From: an uncultured Opitutaceae bacterium
GTDB taxonomy: Bacteria > Verrucomicrobiota > Verrucomicrobiae > Opitutales > Opitutaceae
DNA: 15,269 bases
Direction: 5' to 3'
Assembly: GCA_946482625.1 (NCBI GenBank)
Contig: CAMLSH010000035.1
Coordinates: forward strand, 1 to 15,269
Under the pieces are notes generated by a model that was not told where the DNA came from, ran no database searches, and saw only the letters and a list, made by a program, of their open reading frames with translations. Shown here one piece after another: positions 1 through 6,760 of this stretch (positions are counted from its first letter, which is position 1; every line of letters begins with the position of its first letter). A program made the position numbers and the translations under genes.

Positions 1-1500
1 TACGAGCGCAACGACTACGATTTGGTGCGCGGGCGGTTTCGGGTGCGGGGCGACGTCGTGGACATCATGCCGGCGTATCTTGAGCACGGGCTTCGCGTGG
101 AGTTTTTTGGTGACGAGATCGATGGGCTGACGGAGTTCGAACCGCTGACGGGGCAGACGTTGCGGACGCTGGACCAATTCGACCTGTATCCGGCGAATCA
201 GTATGTGACCTCGAAGGACAAGCTCGAAGGCGCGATCGTGGGGATCAAACGCGAGCTCGACGAGCGTGTGGCGTATTTCGAGGCGAAAGGACAGTATCTC
301 GAGGCGCAGCGCATCCGCATGCGGACGAACTACGATCTGGAGATGCTTCAGGAAATGGGCTTCTGCAACGGGATCGAAAACTACTCGATGCATCTAGCGG
401 GACGCCGGCCGGGGGAGCGGCCGTTTTGCCTCATCGATTTCTTTCCTAAGGATTTCATGCTCTTCATCGACGAGAGCCACGCGACGATTCCACAGGTGGG
501 CGCGATGTACAACGGCGACAAGGCGCGTAAGCAGACGCTGGTCGATTTCGGTTTTCGGCTGCCGTCCGCGATGGAGAACCGGCCGCAGTCGTTCGATGAG
601 TTTCTTAGCGTCACCGGTCAGACGCTGTATGTGTCGGCGACGCCGGCGAAGTACGAGTTGGAGAAGTCTGCGGTGATCGCGGAGCAGTTGATCCGGCCGA
701 CGGGTCTGGTCGATCCGGAGATCACGATCCGGCCGACGAAAGGGCAGGTCGAAGATCTGATCGCCGAAGTGCGGCGCGCGACGGAGAAAGGCGAACGCGT
801 GCTCGTGACGACGTTGACGAAGCGGTTGTCGGAAGATCTCACGACGTTCATGCGTGAGGCGAAAATACGGGTGGAGTATTTGCACTCGGACATCGATGCG
901 ATCGAGCGCGTGGAGATTTTGCGCAATCTGCGGTTGGGGAATTTCGACGTGCTGATCGGCATCAATTTGTTGCGCGAAGGACTCGATCTGCCGGAGGTGG
1001 CGCTCGTAGCGATTCTCGATGCGGACAAGGAAGGTTTTCTCCGCAGCGAGACCTCGCTCGTGCAGACGGCGGGACGTGCGGCGCGTCATGAGAACGGGCG
1101 GGTGATTTTTTACGCGGACAAGATCACGGACTCGATTCGCAAGACGCAGGAGATCACTGCGTATCGGCGCGAGAAACAGATCGCGTACAATCTGGAGCAC
1201 GGCATCACGCCGCGCAGCGTGAAGCGGTCGGCGCAGGCGAGTTTGCATGTGTACGATGGCAGCGGCCGCGAAGAGGAACCGATGGGCGTGGCTGAAGGCG
1301 GCGCGGACGAAGTGGCGGCGGTGATCGCAGAACTCGAAGACGAAATGACGGAAGCGGCGGGCCGGCTGGAGTTCGAGCGGGCGGCGTTGTTGCGCGATCA
1401 GATCACGGCGTTGAAGACGGGCGATTTTAAGAAGCTCTCGAAATCGACGAAGAAGTCGGGCGTGAAAAAGGGCGCGGGCGGCGGGCGGAAGTGGCGGTGA
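1..1500 (+). CDS. uvrB: UvrABC system protein B (excinuclease subunit B), 5' end cut by window edge
   Basis: UvrB is the damage-verifying, helicase-fold subunit of nucleotide excision repair. It is loaded on DNA by UvrA and then recruits UvrC for dual incision. The frame is open from base 1, so the start lies upstream; 499 codons are present against about 670 in the family, so roughly the first quarter, including Walker A, is missing. Visible in order (window residues): the Walker B box DESHATIPQ near 157-165, the SF2 motif VTGQTLYVSATPA near 206-218, the C-terminal helicase lobe with LHSDID and GINLLREGLDLPEV, the arginine-finger motif QTAGRAARH near 355, and a C-terminal UVR domain (about 435-470) that binds UvrC. 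The tail is Lys/Gly-rich. The motifs are diagnostic for UvrB rather than another SF2 helicase. No gene follows closely; a candidate terminator and a repeat lie downstream. Confidence 0.98.
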   Translation, partial: YERNDYDLVRGRFRVRGDVVDIMPAYLEHGLRVEFFGDEIDGLTEFEPLTGQTLRTLDQFDLYPANQYVTSKDKLEGAIVGIKRELDERVAYFEAKGQYLEAQRIRMRTNYDLEMLQEMGFCNGIENYSMHLAGRRPGERPFCLIDFFPKDFMLFIDESHATIPQVGAMYNGDKARKQTLVDFGFRLPSAMENRPQSFDEFLSVTGQTLYVSATPAKYELEKSAVIAEQLIRPTGLVDPEITIRPTKGQVEDLIAEVRRATEKGERVLVTTLTKRLSEDLTTFMREAKIRVEYLHSDIDAIERVEILRNLRLGNFDVLIGINLLREGLDLPEVALVAILDADKEGFLRSETSLVQTAGRAARHENGRVIFYADKITDSIRKTQEITAYRREKQIAYNLEHGITPRSVKRSAQASLHVYDGSGREEEPMGVAEGGADEVAAVIAELEDEMTEAAGRLEFERAALLRDQITALKTGDFKKLSKSTKKSGVKKGAGGGRKWR

Positions 1501-1534
1501 GATTTGGCGCGGAGCTGGCGGAGAGTTTTTAACG

Positions 1535-1562
1535 GCGAATGGACGCTGATGACCGCGAATGG
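1535..1562. repeat. Short degenerate direct repeat downstream of uvrB
   Basis: The octamer GCGAATGG occurs at 1535-1542 and again at 1555-1562, 20 nt apart, with a similar GACGCTGATGAC stretch between. It lies in the non-coding 222 nt between uvrB and the next gene. It may be a decayed copy of a dispersed intergenic repeat. No coding frame is supported here. Confidence 0.35.
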
Positions 1563-1600
1563 GGAGACGCGGGTAAGAAGCCGAAAGCGGGCGGGCGTTT

Positions 1601-1630
1601 GCGCGACGGGGGCGTCGCGCCTCCATCGGA
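1601..1630 (+). repeat. 30-bp dispersed palindromic repeat, copy 1
   Basis: The first 20 nt form a perfect 7-bp stem, GCGCGAC/GTCGCGC, around a six-base loop GGGGGC. The conserved tail CTCCATCGGA follows. A second copy in the same orientation at 3181-3210 differs at one base (position 13, C to T, in the loop). Both copies are intergenic and follow a + strand gene. A hairpin plus conserved tail is typical of REP-like elements, but only two copies are visible. Confidence 0.7.
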
Positions 1631-1648
1631 GAAAAGCGAAGACCAGCT

Positions 1649-1667
1649 ATCAGGTTCCCTGATTTTT
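1649..1667 (+). terminator. Candidate rho-independent terminator after uvrB
   Basis: A 6-bp stem ATCAGG/CCTGAT closes a TTC loop and runs directly into four further T residues. The stem is short and only half GC, so it would be weak. Its position 149 nt after the uvrB stop and 56 nt before the next start suits a uvrB terminator. Confidence 0.4.
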
Positions 1668-1722
1668 GGAAAAAGTTGCTCGGCGTTAACTTTTTTGCCC
1701 GGGCGGGCGTCTTAGCTCCCGT

Positions 1723-2220
1723 ATGAAAACATTACTGCTTTCGCTCACCTGTGTGGCCGGCTTGGTTGCTTCGGCTGGCGCGCAGGTTTTTCAGCCTCAA
1801 ACGGCTCGTAACATTTTGGTTGGCAGCATCGCCGGTGCGATCATCGGCGAGAATAATGACAAGCCCCTCGAAGGTGCGCTCATCGGAGCGGCGGCCGGAG
1901 TCGTGTGGAGCGCGGCCACGGTTCCTTCGCGCTATGAGAATCGCGCCTACGCCCCGCCGGTTCCATCGGGACCGGTTTACTATGAATCGTCTTCCTACCG
2001 GCGTGGCTCGGGACGGGTGGTTGTGGTGGCGCCGCCGCGTTGCGAGCCGCCGCGCCGGACCGTCGTGGTCGTTGACCCTTGTCCGCCGCCGCGTCGCGTA
2101 ATCGTTCACTCTCACGGAAATCATCATCACCGTCGCACGGTCGTTGTGCGTCAGCCCGCCTATTATCCGAGTCGCAACCGCGTCGTGTATGTGGGACCTG
2201 GGTACGACGGTTGCCGGTGA
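1723..2220 (+). CDS. Secreted glycine-zipper protein of unknown function
   Basis: 165 residues; no named family recognised. A signal peptide is clear: Lys2, a hydrophobic core to about residue 18, and a likely cleavage after AGA at residue 20. Residues 30-64 form a glycine-zipper-like segment with two GxxxGxxxG runs (Gly34/38/42 and Gly51/55/59), a pattern that packs helices in membranes or oligomers. The rest (70-165) is rich in Pro, Arg, Tyr and Val. It carries five Arg-led valine strands beginning near Arg98, Arg112, Arg125, Arg138 and Arg153, spaced 13-15 residues, with a His cluster at 129-136. This suggests a periplasmic or outer-membrane-associated structural protein; that role is inferred. 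No Shine-Dalgarno precedes the ATG. The gene is monocistronic, with a strong terminator 46 nt downstream. Coding is supported by the intact signal peptide and ordered repeats. Confidence 0.85.
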   Translation: MKTLLLSLTCVAGLVASAGAQVFQPQTARNILVGSIAGAIIGENNDKPLEGALIGAAAGVVWSAATVPSRYENRAYAPPVPSGPVYYESSSYRRGSGRVVVVAPPRCEPPRRTVVVVDPCPPPRRVIVHSHGNHHHRRTVVVRQPAYYPSRNRVVYVGPGYDGCR

Positions 2221-2265
2221 AAGCCTGGCGGTCTTTAATGGCCGCCCGTAAGAGACAAACGTCGG

Positions 2266-2299
2266 GCCGGTGCGAGCTGCGGTTCGCGCCGGCTTTTTT
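2266..2299 (+). terminator. Rho-independent terminator of the glycine-zipper gene
   Basis: A 10-bp stem (2266-2275 with 2284-2293, one G-U pair) closes an 8-nt loop and is followed by six T residues at 2294-2299. GC-rich stem plus T-tract directly behind the gene at 1723-2220 is a textbook intrinsic terminator. It separates that gene from the phosphoesterase starting at 2340. Confidence 0.8.
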
Positions 2300-2306
2300 G
2301 TGAGTT

Positions 2307-2348
2307 GATGCGAAGCGCATCGACGGGCAGCAGTCGCGGATGCGCATC
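2307..2348 (+). promoter_or_regulatory. Paired palindromes around the phosphoesterase start codon
   Basis: GATGCG-AAG-CGCATC at 2307-2321 is a 6-bp hairpin. The same arms recur as the perfect palindrome GATGCGCATC at 2339-2348, which covers the ATG at 2340. CGCATC at 2316-2321 can pair either with 2307-2312 or with 2339-2344, so two exclusive RNA folds exist and one masks the start codon. A regulatory role is only a suggestion. Confidence 0.3.
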
Positions 2349-3161
2349 GCGATCCTTGCCGATATTCACGGGAATCTGGCCGCCTTGGAGGCGGCGCTTG
2401 AGCGGGTGGACGCGTTGCGTGTCGATCAGGTCGTGGTTGCGGGCGATGTCGTCGTGGGCTCGCCGGATTCGTTGAAATGCTGGCAGCGGGTCAAGGCACT
2501 GAAGTGTCCAGTGTTGCGGGGGAATCATGAGCGTTACGTGTTCGATCTGGGCACGCAGCGGGCGAAGCCGGAGTGGAGTTCGCCGCAGTTCGGTCCGGTG
2601 CAGTATGCGGCGGCGCAACTGGGAGAGGCCAATCGACGCGAGCTGGCGGCATTGCCGGCGGTGCTGCGGATTGCGGGCGCGGAGGACTTGCTGGTCGTTC
2701 ACGGCTCGGCGCGCAGCGACAACGATTTGATTTTTCCGTACACGAGCGACGAGGAGATCGCGCCGATGTTTGCCGGGGCTGCGGAGCGTTGGATCGTGCG
2801 CGGGCATAATCACTATGCCGGCGTGCGGCTTTGGGGCGACCGGACGATTGTGACGAGCGGGGCGATCGGGCTGCCGCTCGATGGCACGGTGAAGGCGCAA
2901 TTTGTCGTGATGGAGCGGCGAGGCGGAGCGTGGCGTGCGGAGCATCACGCAGTGGCGTACGATGTCGCGGTCACGTTGCGGCGGTTTCGCGAGAGCGGGT
3001 ATCTGGACGAGGCGGGACCGATGGCGCGGCTGTTTATGCGCGAAGTGGAGACGGCGGCGTTTCACATCGTGCCGTTTCAGCAATTCAACGCGGAACTGGT
3101 GCAGGCAGGGCGCGCGCTGCCGCTGGGGGAAGCGGTCGAGGCGTTTATGCGGCGGGCGTGA
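2340..3161 (+). CDS. Calcineurin-like metallophosphoesterase (YfcE/MJ0936-type)
   Basis: 273 residues with the full dinuclear-metal signature of calcineurin-like phosphoesterases: DIHGN (8-12), GDVV (35-38), GNHE (61-64), VVHGSA (119-124) and GHNH (155-158). Conserved Asp8, His10, Asp36, Asn62, His121, His156 and His158 would bind two metal ions and activate water for phosphoester hydrolysis. The compact core and early DIHGN resemble the YfcE/MJ0936 group of small cytosolic phosphodiesterases; the physiological substrate cannot be told from sequence. The C-terminal 90 residues lack catalytic motifs and look like the usual beta-sandwich edge plus a helical tail. The ATG at 2340 gives the canonical MRIAILADIHGN start, though no Shine-Dalgarno precedes it. 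It is a single gene between an upstream terminator and convergent hpt. Confidence 0.92.
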   Translation: MRIAILADIHGNLAALEAALERVDALRVDQVVVAGDVVVGSPDSLKCWQRVKALKCPVLRGNHERYVFDLGTQRAKPEWSSPQFGPVQYAAAQLGEANRRELAALPAVLRIAGAEDLLVVHGSARSDNDLIFPYTSDEEIAPMFAGAAERWIVRGHNHYAGVRLWGDRTIVTSGAIGLPLDGTVKAQFVVMERRGGAWRAEHHAVAYDVAVTLRRFRESGYLDEAGPMARLFMREVETAAFHIVPFQQFNAELVQAGRALPLGEAVEAFMRRA

Positions 3162-3180
3162 GATGCCGCGGGATCGAACT

Positions 3181-3210
3181 GCGCGACGGGGGTGTCGCGC
3201 CTCCATCGGA
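3181..3210 (+). repeat. 30-bp dispersed palindromic repeat, copy 2
   Basis: Matches 1601-1630 at 29 of 30 positions. The stem GCGCGAC/GTCGCGC is intact and the only difference (T for C) lies in the loop. It fills most of the 53-nt gap between the convergent phosphoesterase and hpt genes, where the hairpin could act on either transcript. There is no T-tract, so a terminator role is uncertain. Confidence 0.7.
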
Positions 3211-3214
3211 AAAG

Positions 3215-3790
3215 TCAGGCCCACTCGGGTGGATTTTGTAGCGTGGGCTTTAGGACGCCGATGCAGGGGAGGTTCCGGTAGCGCTCGGCGAAATCGAGGC
3301 CGTAGCCGACGACGAATTTGTCGGGGATCTCGAAGCCGACCAGATCGGCGGTGAAGTCGACTTCGCGTCGGCCTTTTTTATCGAGCAGCACGCAAGTGCG
3401 GACGCTGGCGGGATTCAGTTTCTTGATGATGTCGACGACGACGGAGAGCGTTTTCCCGGTGTCGAGAATGTCGTCGATCAGGAGAACGTGGCGGTTGGTG
3501 AGATCGAGCGAAAGGCTGTGGAGGAGCTTCGGTTTCCCGTGGGACTTGGTTTCGTTGCGGTAGCTGGAGACGCGGATGCAATCGAGGCGGACGGGATTGG
3601 AAATCTGGCGGAGGAGGTCGGCAGTGAAAAGAATCGCGCCGTTGATGATGGCGACGACGGTGATCTCTTCCTTCCCGTAGATCGCGGAGATGTCGGCCCC
3701 GAGCTTCTTGAGCCGGCGCTTGATGGCGGCCTCTGACACGAGGACGGTTTCGAGGTCGGCGTGGGCGGGACGGATGAGGGCTTTGGACAT
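3215..3790 (-). CDS. hpt: Hypoxanthine phosphoribosyltransferase
   Basis: 191 residues, a normal length for the bacterial hypoxanthine-guanine phosphoribosyltransferase family. The enzyme salvages hypoxanthine and guanine by joining them to PRPP, giving IMP and GMP in the cytosol. The PRPP-binding loop [13 protein letters not shown] is at 103-115, with the acidic pair Asp106/Asp107 and the probable catalytic base Asp110. The flexible-loop motif SSYRNETKS is at 75-83. The purine-site lysine lies in LLDKKGRR (135-142), and the motif [11 protein letters not shown] at 156-166 is typical of Hpt rather than adenine or xanthine enzymes. The ATG at 3790 is preceded by a pyrimidine stretch, not a Shine-Dalgarno. 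It is divergent from the ABC ATPase gene (127-nt shared upstream region) and convergent with the phosphoesterase. Confidence 0.95.
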   Translation of the reverse strand: MSKALIRPAHADLETVLVSEAAIKRRLKKLGADISAIYGKEEITVVAIINGAILFTADLLRQISNPVRLDCIRVSSYRNETKSHGKPKLLHSLSLDLTNRHVLLIDDILDTGKTLSVVVDIIKKLNPASVRTCVLLDKKGRREVDFTADLVGFEIPDKFVVGYGLDFAERYRNLPCIGVLKPTLQNPPEWA

Positions 3791-3844
3791 GGAAAAGGAA
3801 GAGATGCGTTATGGAACCGTGCGGTTGTTTCGCAACAGCTTCCG

Positions 3845-3865
3845 CCCTGCCAAGCAGGGTTTATT
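3845..3865 (+). terminator. Terminator-like hairpin in the hpt/ABC divergent region
   Basis: CCCTGC-CAA-GCAGGG (3845-3859) is a 6-bp perfect stem followed by TTTATTCC and then a TTT. It sits 53 nt before the ABC ATPase start, inside the shared upstream region of two divergent genes. It could attenuate the rightward transcript or be a leader structure of hpt on the other strand. No clear -35/-10 pair was seen in this gap. Confidence 0.3.
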
Positions 3866-3917
3866 CCTTTGACTCATCCGTGGCTGAAATCTTGCTTCCG
3901 CCGTCTTCGTCCGAGGC

Positions 3918-4994
3918 ATGATTTCGATCCGCATCCAGAATCTCACCAAGCGTTTCGGCTCCACCGTTGCCCTGCACGGTCTCGATCTGACTATTCGGCC
4001 GGGCGAACTGTTTTTCCTGCTCGGTCCGAGCGGTTGCGGAAAAACCACGCTGCTGCGCAGCATCGCCGGATTCTACATTCCGGAGGAAGGCAGTATTCTT
4101 TTCGGCGAGGACGAAGTGACGCGGCTGGAGCCGCATAAGCGGAATACGGGCATGATGTTTCAGAGCTACGCGCTCTGGCCTCATATGAACGTGGCGGAGA
4201 ATGTCGCGTTCGGCTTGGAGGAGCGAAAAGTGCCGCGCGCCGAGATTAAAAAGCGAGTGGCCGAGGCGCTCGAATCGGTGCGGATGGGCAACTACGCGGA
4301 GCGGAAGCCGAATCAACTTTCCGGCGGGCAACAGCAACGGGTGGCCTTGGCGCGGGCGTTGGTGATCCGGCCGCGTTGTCTGCTGTTGGATGAGCCGCTT
4401 TCGAATCTCGACGCCAAACTGCGCCTCGAAATGCGCACGGAGATCCGCCGGGTGTGCAAAGAATTCAACCTGACAACGGTGTACGTGACGCACGATCAGA
4501 AGGAGGCGCTTTCGATCTCGGACCGGATGGCGATCCTCGAGAGCGGTCATATCCTGCAAGTGGGTACGCCACGCGAAGTTTACCGGCGGCCGACGCGGAA
4601 GACGGTGGCTAACTTTATCGGAGAAACCGATTTCATCACCGGAACGGTAAAGGACGTCGAAGGCGGGCACATTTTTGTGGAGACGCCGATCGGGCGCTTC
4701 GAAGGACTGCCGGGCGATCCGTCGCGGATTCCGGCGGTGGGCGCAGAGGTGACGGTTTCGGTGCGCCCCGAGTGCTGGAAACTCGGCAGTGACGCGCGGG
4801 ATGTAAATTGCGTGGCCGGTCGGATCGGCGAGGCGGTTTACCTCGGCGAGGTCGCGCAGTACGGCTTCGTGCCGGCCAAGGGCGGCGAGGCGTTGAAGAT
4901 CTACGAACTGAATCCGCGATTCATCGGGCGATCGGCGGAAAAGATTTTGTACGCGAGCGCCGAGGTGGACGACGTGGTCGTGTTGCTGGACTAA
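3918..4994 (+). CDS. ABC transporter ATP-binding protein (Fe3+/polyamine importer class, with TOBE domain)
   Basis: 358 residues. The ABC domain shows Walker A GPSGCGKTT (36-44), Q-loop Gln82, signature LSGGQQQR (134-141), Walker B LLLDEP (155-160), D-loop SNLD (162-165) and switch His192. Residues about 235-358 form the C-terminal TOBE-type regulatory region found in CUT1, PotA and FbpC ATPases. The protein would hydrolyse ATP at the inner membrane face to drive import through a binding-protein-dependent permease. Substrate cannot be fixed from the ATPase; the neighbouring binding protein favours the iron(III)/polyamine-like class. The gene is followed after 33 nt by that binding protein, so the two are probably co-transcribed. 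No permease gene is adjacent. GAGG before the ATG is only 1 nt away, too close to serve as a Shine-Dalgarno. Confidence 0.93.
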   Translation: MISIRIQNLTKRFGSTVALHGLDLTIRPGELFFLLGPSGCGKTTLLRSIAGFYIPEEGSILFGEDEVTRLEPHKRNTGMMFQSYALWPHMNVAENVAFGLEERKVPRAEIKKRVAEALESVRMGNYAERKPNQLSGGQQQRVALARALVIRPRCLLLDEPLSNLDAKLRLEMRTEIRRVCKEFNLTTVYVTHDQKEALSISDRMAILESGHILQVGTPREVYRRPTRKTVANFIGETDFITGTVKDVEGGHIFVETPIGRFEGLPGDPSRIPAVGAEVTVSVRPECWKLGSDARDVNCVAGRIGEAVYLGEVAQYGFVPAKGGEALKIYELNPRFIGRSAEKILYASAEVDDVVVLLD

Positions 4995-5000
4995 ACCCTA

Positions 5001-5018
5001 GCCGGCTTCGCCGCCGGC
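5001..5018 (+). promoter_or_regulatory. Intercistronic GC hairpin between the ATPase and solute-binding genes
   Basis: GCCGGC-TTCGCC-GCCGGC is a perfect 6-bp stem with a 6-nt loop, 9 nt before the ATG at 5028. There is no T-tract, so it is not a classic terminator. Such hairpins can stabilise a downstream message or impede initiation; which applies here is not known. Confidence 0.4.
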
Positions 5019-5027
5019 GCTGTCGCG

Positions 5028-6653
5028 ATGGCCAAACGTTTTCTCATCATCTTCACCCTGGTCGCGGTGGTGGCGTTGCCGTTTGTGTTGCGGCCGAAGA
5101 AAGCGGAGCGCGAGCGCGCGGATGAGACCCTTGTTATCATCACGCCGCACAATGAGGCGTTGCGTCACGAATTCGGCGTGGGGTTTCGCGACTGGTACAA
5201 AAAGCGGACGGGCAAAACGATCGCGATCGACTGGCGGGTGATCGGCGGCACGAGCGAGATCGCGCGTTTCTTGGAAGGCGAATACACGGCGGCGTTTGAG
5301 CTGTATTGGACGAAAAAGCTGGGCCGCAAGTGGAGCAGCGAGGTGCAGGCGGGGTTTCAGAATCATCGGCTGCCGGTGGATGCGGGCGCTGATGCGAAGG
5401 CGGCTCGGGAGTTGTTTTTGAACTCGGAAGTCAGCTGTGGCATCGACGTGTTTTTTGGCGGCGGCACGTACGACTTTATCAAGCAGGCGCAGGCGGGGAG
5501 GCTCGTGGAGAGCACGGTGATGAGGAAGCATCCCGAGTGGTTTCGGGACGAGGTGATCCCGTACGAGTTCGCCGGCGAGCAGTACTGGGACCGGCAAGGA
5601 CGCTGGATCGGCGCGGTGCTGAGCAGTTACGGCGTGCTCGTTAATCTGGACGCGTTGAAGCGGCTGGGTGTGGAGCCGCCGAAGCAGTGGGAGGATTTGA
5701 AAAATCCGCGACTGGTTGGCGAAGTCGCGCTGGCCGATCCGACGAAGAGCGGGTCGATCGCCAAGGCGTTTGAAAACGTGATCCAGCAGCAGATGCAGAA
5801 GCGGCTGGTGGCGTTGACGGGGGAGAATACGACGACGGCCGCGGGGGCGTTGAAGACGATCGAAGCGCGGGCGGTGAGCGAGGGGTGGGTCGAAGGGATG
5901 CGACTCCTTCAGGTGATCGGGGCCAATGCGCGTTACTTTACGGATACGTCGCAGAAGCCGCCGATCGATGTGGCTCAGGGGAATTCGGCGGCGGGGATGT
6001 GCATCGATTTTTATGGGCGGCAGCAGGAAGAGGCGGTCGTGCGACGCGACGGCCCGGGGCGGCTGGCGTATTTTTCGCCGGAGGGCGGGTCGGTGAGTTC
6101 GGTCGATCCGATCGCGATTCTGCGCGGCGCGAAGAATCGGGCGGCGGCGGAGGCATTCGTCGAGTACGTGTTGTCGATGGACGGACAGAAACTCTGGAAT
6201 CTGAAACCGGGCGCTCCGGGTGGGCCGGAGCGGTTTGCGCTGCGACGGCTGCCGGTGCGGCGGGATTTTTATGAGGACGAGGCGCTGAAAGCGTTGCGGA
6301 CAGATCCGGGTGATCAGCCGTTCGCGACGGCGGAGCAGCTGGTTTATCGCACGGCGTGGACGGGGAATTTGTTTCGCGAGATGTCTTTTGTGATCCGCGT
6401 GATGTGTCTGGATACGCATCAGGAGTTGTCGTCTGCCTGGCGCGCGATCATCGCTGCGGGGATGCCGGCTGAGGCGCTGGCGGTGATGCAGGACTTGTCG
6501 GCGGTGAACTACGAGGGGACGAGTGGGCGCATCCGTGCGGCGGTGACCTCCAAGAACAAGGCGGAGGAGATCCGGCTCGCGAAGGAGCTGGGCGATGTTT
6601 TTCGCGCGCAGTACCGACGGGCCGAGGAGTTGGCGAAGCGGGCGGGGCGGTGA
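5028..6653 (+). CDS. ABC transporter extracellular solute-binding protein, unusually long
   Basis: 541 residues. The N-terminus has Lys3/Arg4 then a hydrophobic stretch (about 5-21), a signal peptide or membrane anchor; no lipobox cysteine is seen. Residues about 33-380 resemble the iron(III)/polyamine-type binding fold: a first strand ETLVIITPHNE, a GGTSEIARFL loop near 74, a FFGGGTYDF segment near 142, YGVLVNLDAL near 204, and a DPIAILRGAKNRAAAEAFVEYVLS segment near 361, typical of family 1/6 solute-binding proteins. Family members are usually about 330-360 residues, so some 150-170 C-terminal residues are extra; they look mostly helical and charged, with no membrane segment. It follows the ATPase gene by 33 nt. 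Substrate unknown; iron is a guess from class only. No permease lies downstream, where rpe converges. Confidence 0.87.
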   Translation: MAKRFLIIFTLVAVVALPFVLRPKKAERERADETLVIITPHNEALRHEFGVGFRDWYKKRTGKTIAIDWRVIGGTSEIARFLEGEYTAAFELYWTKKLGRKWSSEVQAGFQNHRLPVDAGADAKAARELFLNSEVSCGIDVFFGGGTYDFIKQAQAGRLVESTVMRKHPEWFRDEVIPYEFAGEQYWDRQGRWIGAVLSSYGVLVNLDALKRLGVEPPKQWEDLKNPRLVGEVALADPTKSGSIAKAFENVIQQQMQKRLVALTGENTTTAAGALKTIEARAVSEGWVEGMRLLQVIGANARYFTDTSQKPPIDVAQGNSAAGMCIDFYGRQQEEAVVRRDGPGRLAYFSPEGGSVSSVDPIAILRGAKNRAAAEAFVEYVLSMDGQKLWNLKPGAPGGPERFALRRLPVRRDFYEDEALKALRTDPGDQPFATAEQLVYRTAWTGNLFREMSFVIRVMCLDTHQELSSAWRAIIAAGMPAEALAVMQDLSAVNYEGTSGRIRAAVTSKNKAEEIRLAKELGDVFRAQYRRAEELAKRAGR

Positions 6654-6759
6654 GGAAGCGTAGCGTTTCCGATGTAGGCGGGGTGCCCTCACCCCGCATC
6701 GGGGTCGTAAGCGGAATCGTCGTCATGCGGGGTGGGGGCACCCCGCCTACATTCGGAAG
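6654..6759. repeat. Double-palindromic REP-like element between convergent genes
   Basis: Two 28-nt arms (6672-6699 and 6725-6752) are inverted complements with one mismatch, which becomes a G-U pair in RNA, around a 25-nt spacer. Each arm is itself a perfect hairpin: GCGGGGTG-CCCT-CACCCCGC (6678-6697) and GCGGGGTG-GGGG-CACCCCGC (6727-6746). The outer pairing extends through TTCCG (6667-6671) and CGGAA (6754-6758). A further hairpin, GGAAGCG-TAG-CGTTTCC (6654-6670), begins right after the upstream stop codon. The element fills the whole gap between the convergent binding-protein gene and rpe. Its layout matches a pair of inverted REP units and could end transcription on both strands. Confidence 0.8.
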
Positions 6760-6760
6760 A

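Noticed and set aside
394..1626. A 410-codon minus-strand frame opposite uvrB
   Set aside because: UvrB motifs on the + strand are diagnostic. The antisense product is Arg-rich without domains, and its start lies in the dispersed repeat.
1601..3210. The two 30-bp repeats as a composite transposon or attachment sites around the enclosed genes
   Set aside because: No transposase or integrase lies between them, there are no terminal inverted repeats or target duplications, and the elements are self-palindromic and intergenic.
4998..6692. A 564-codon minus-strand frame opposite the solute-binding protein
   Set aside because: It mirrors a real gene with signal sequence and family motifs. The translation is Arg/His/Leu/Pro-rich, typical of an antisense frame, and it enters the palindromic repeat.
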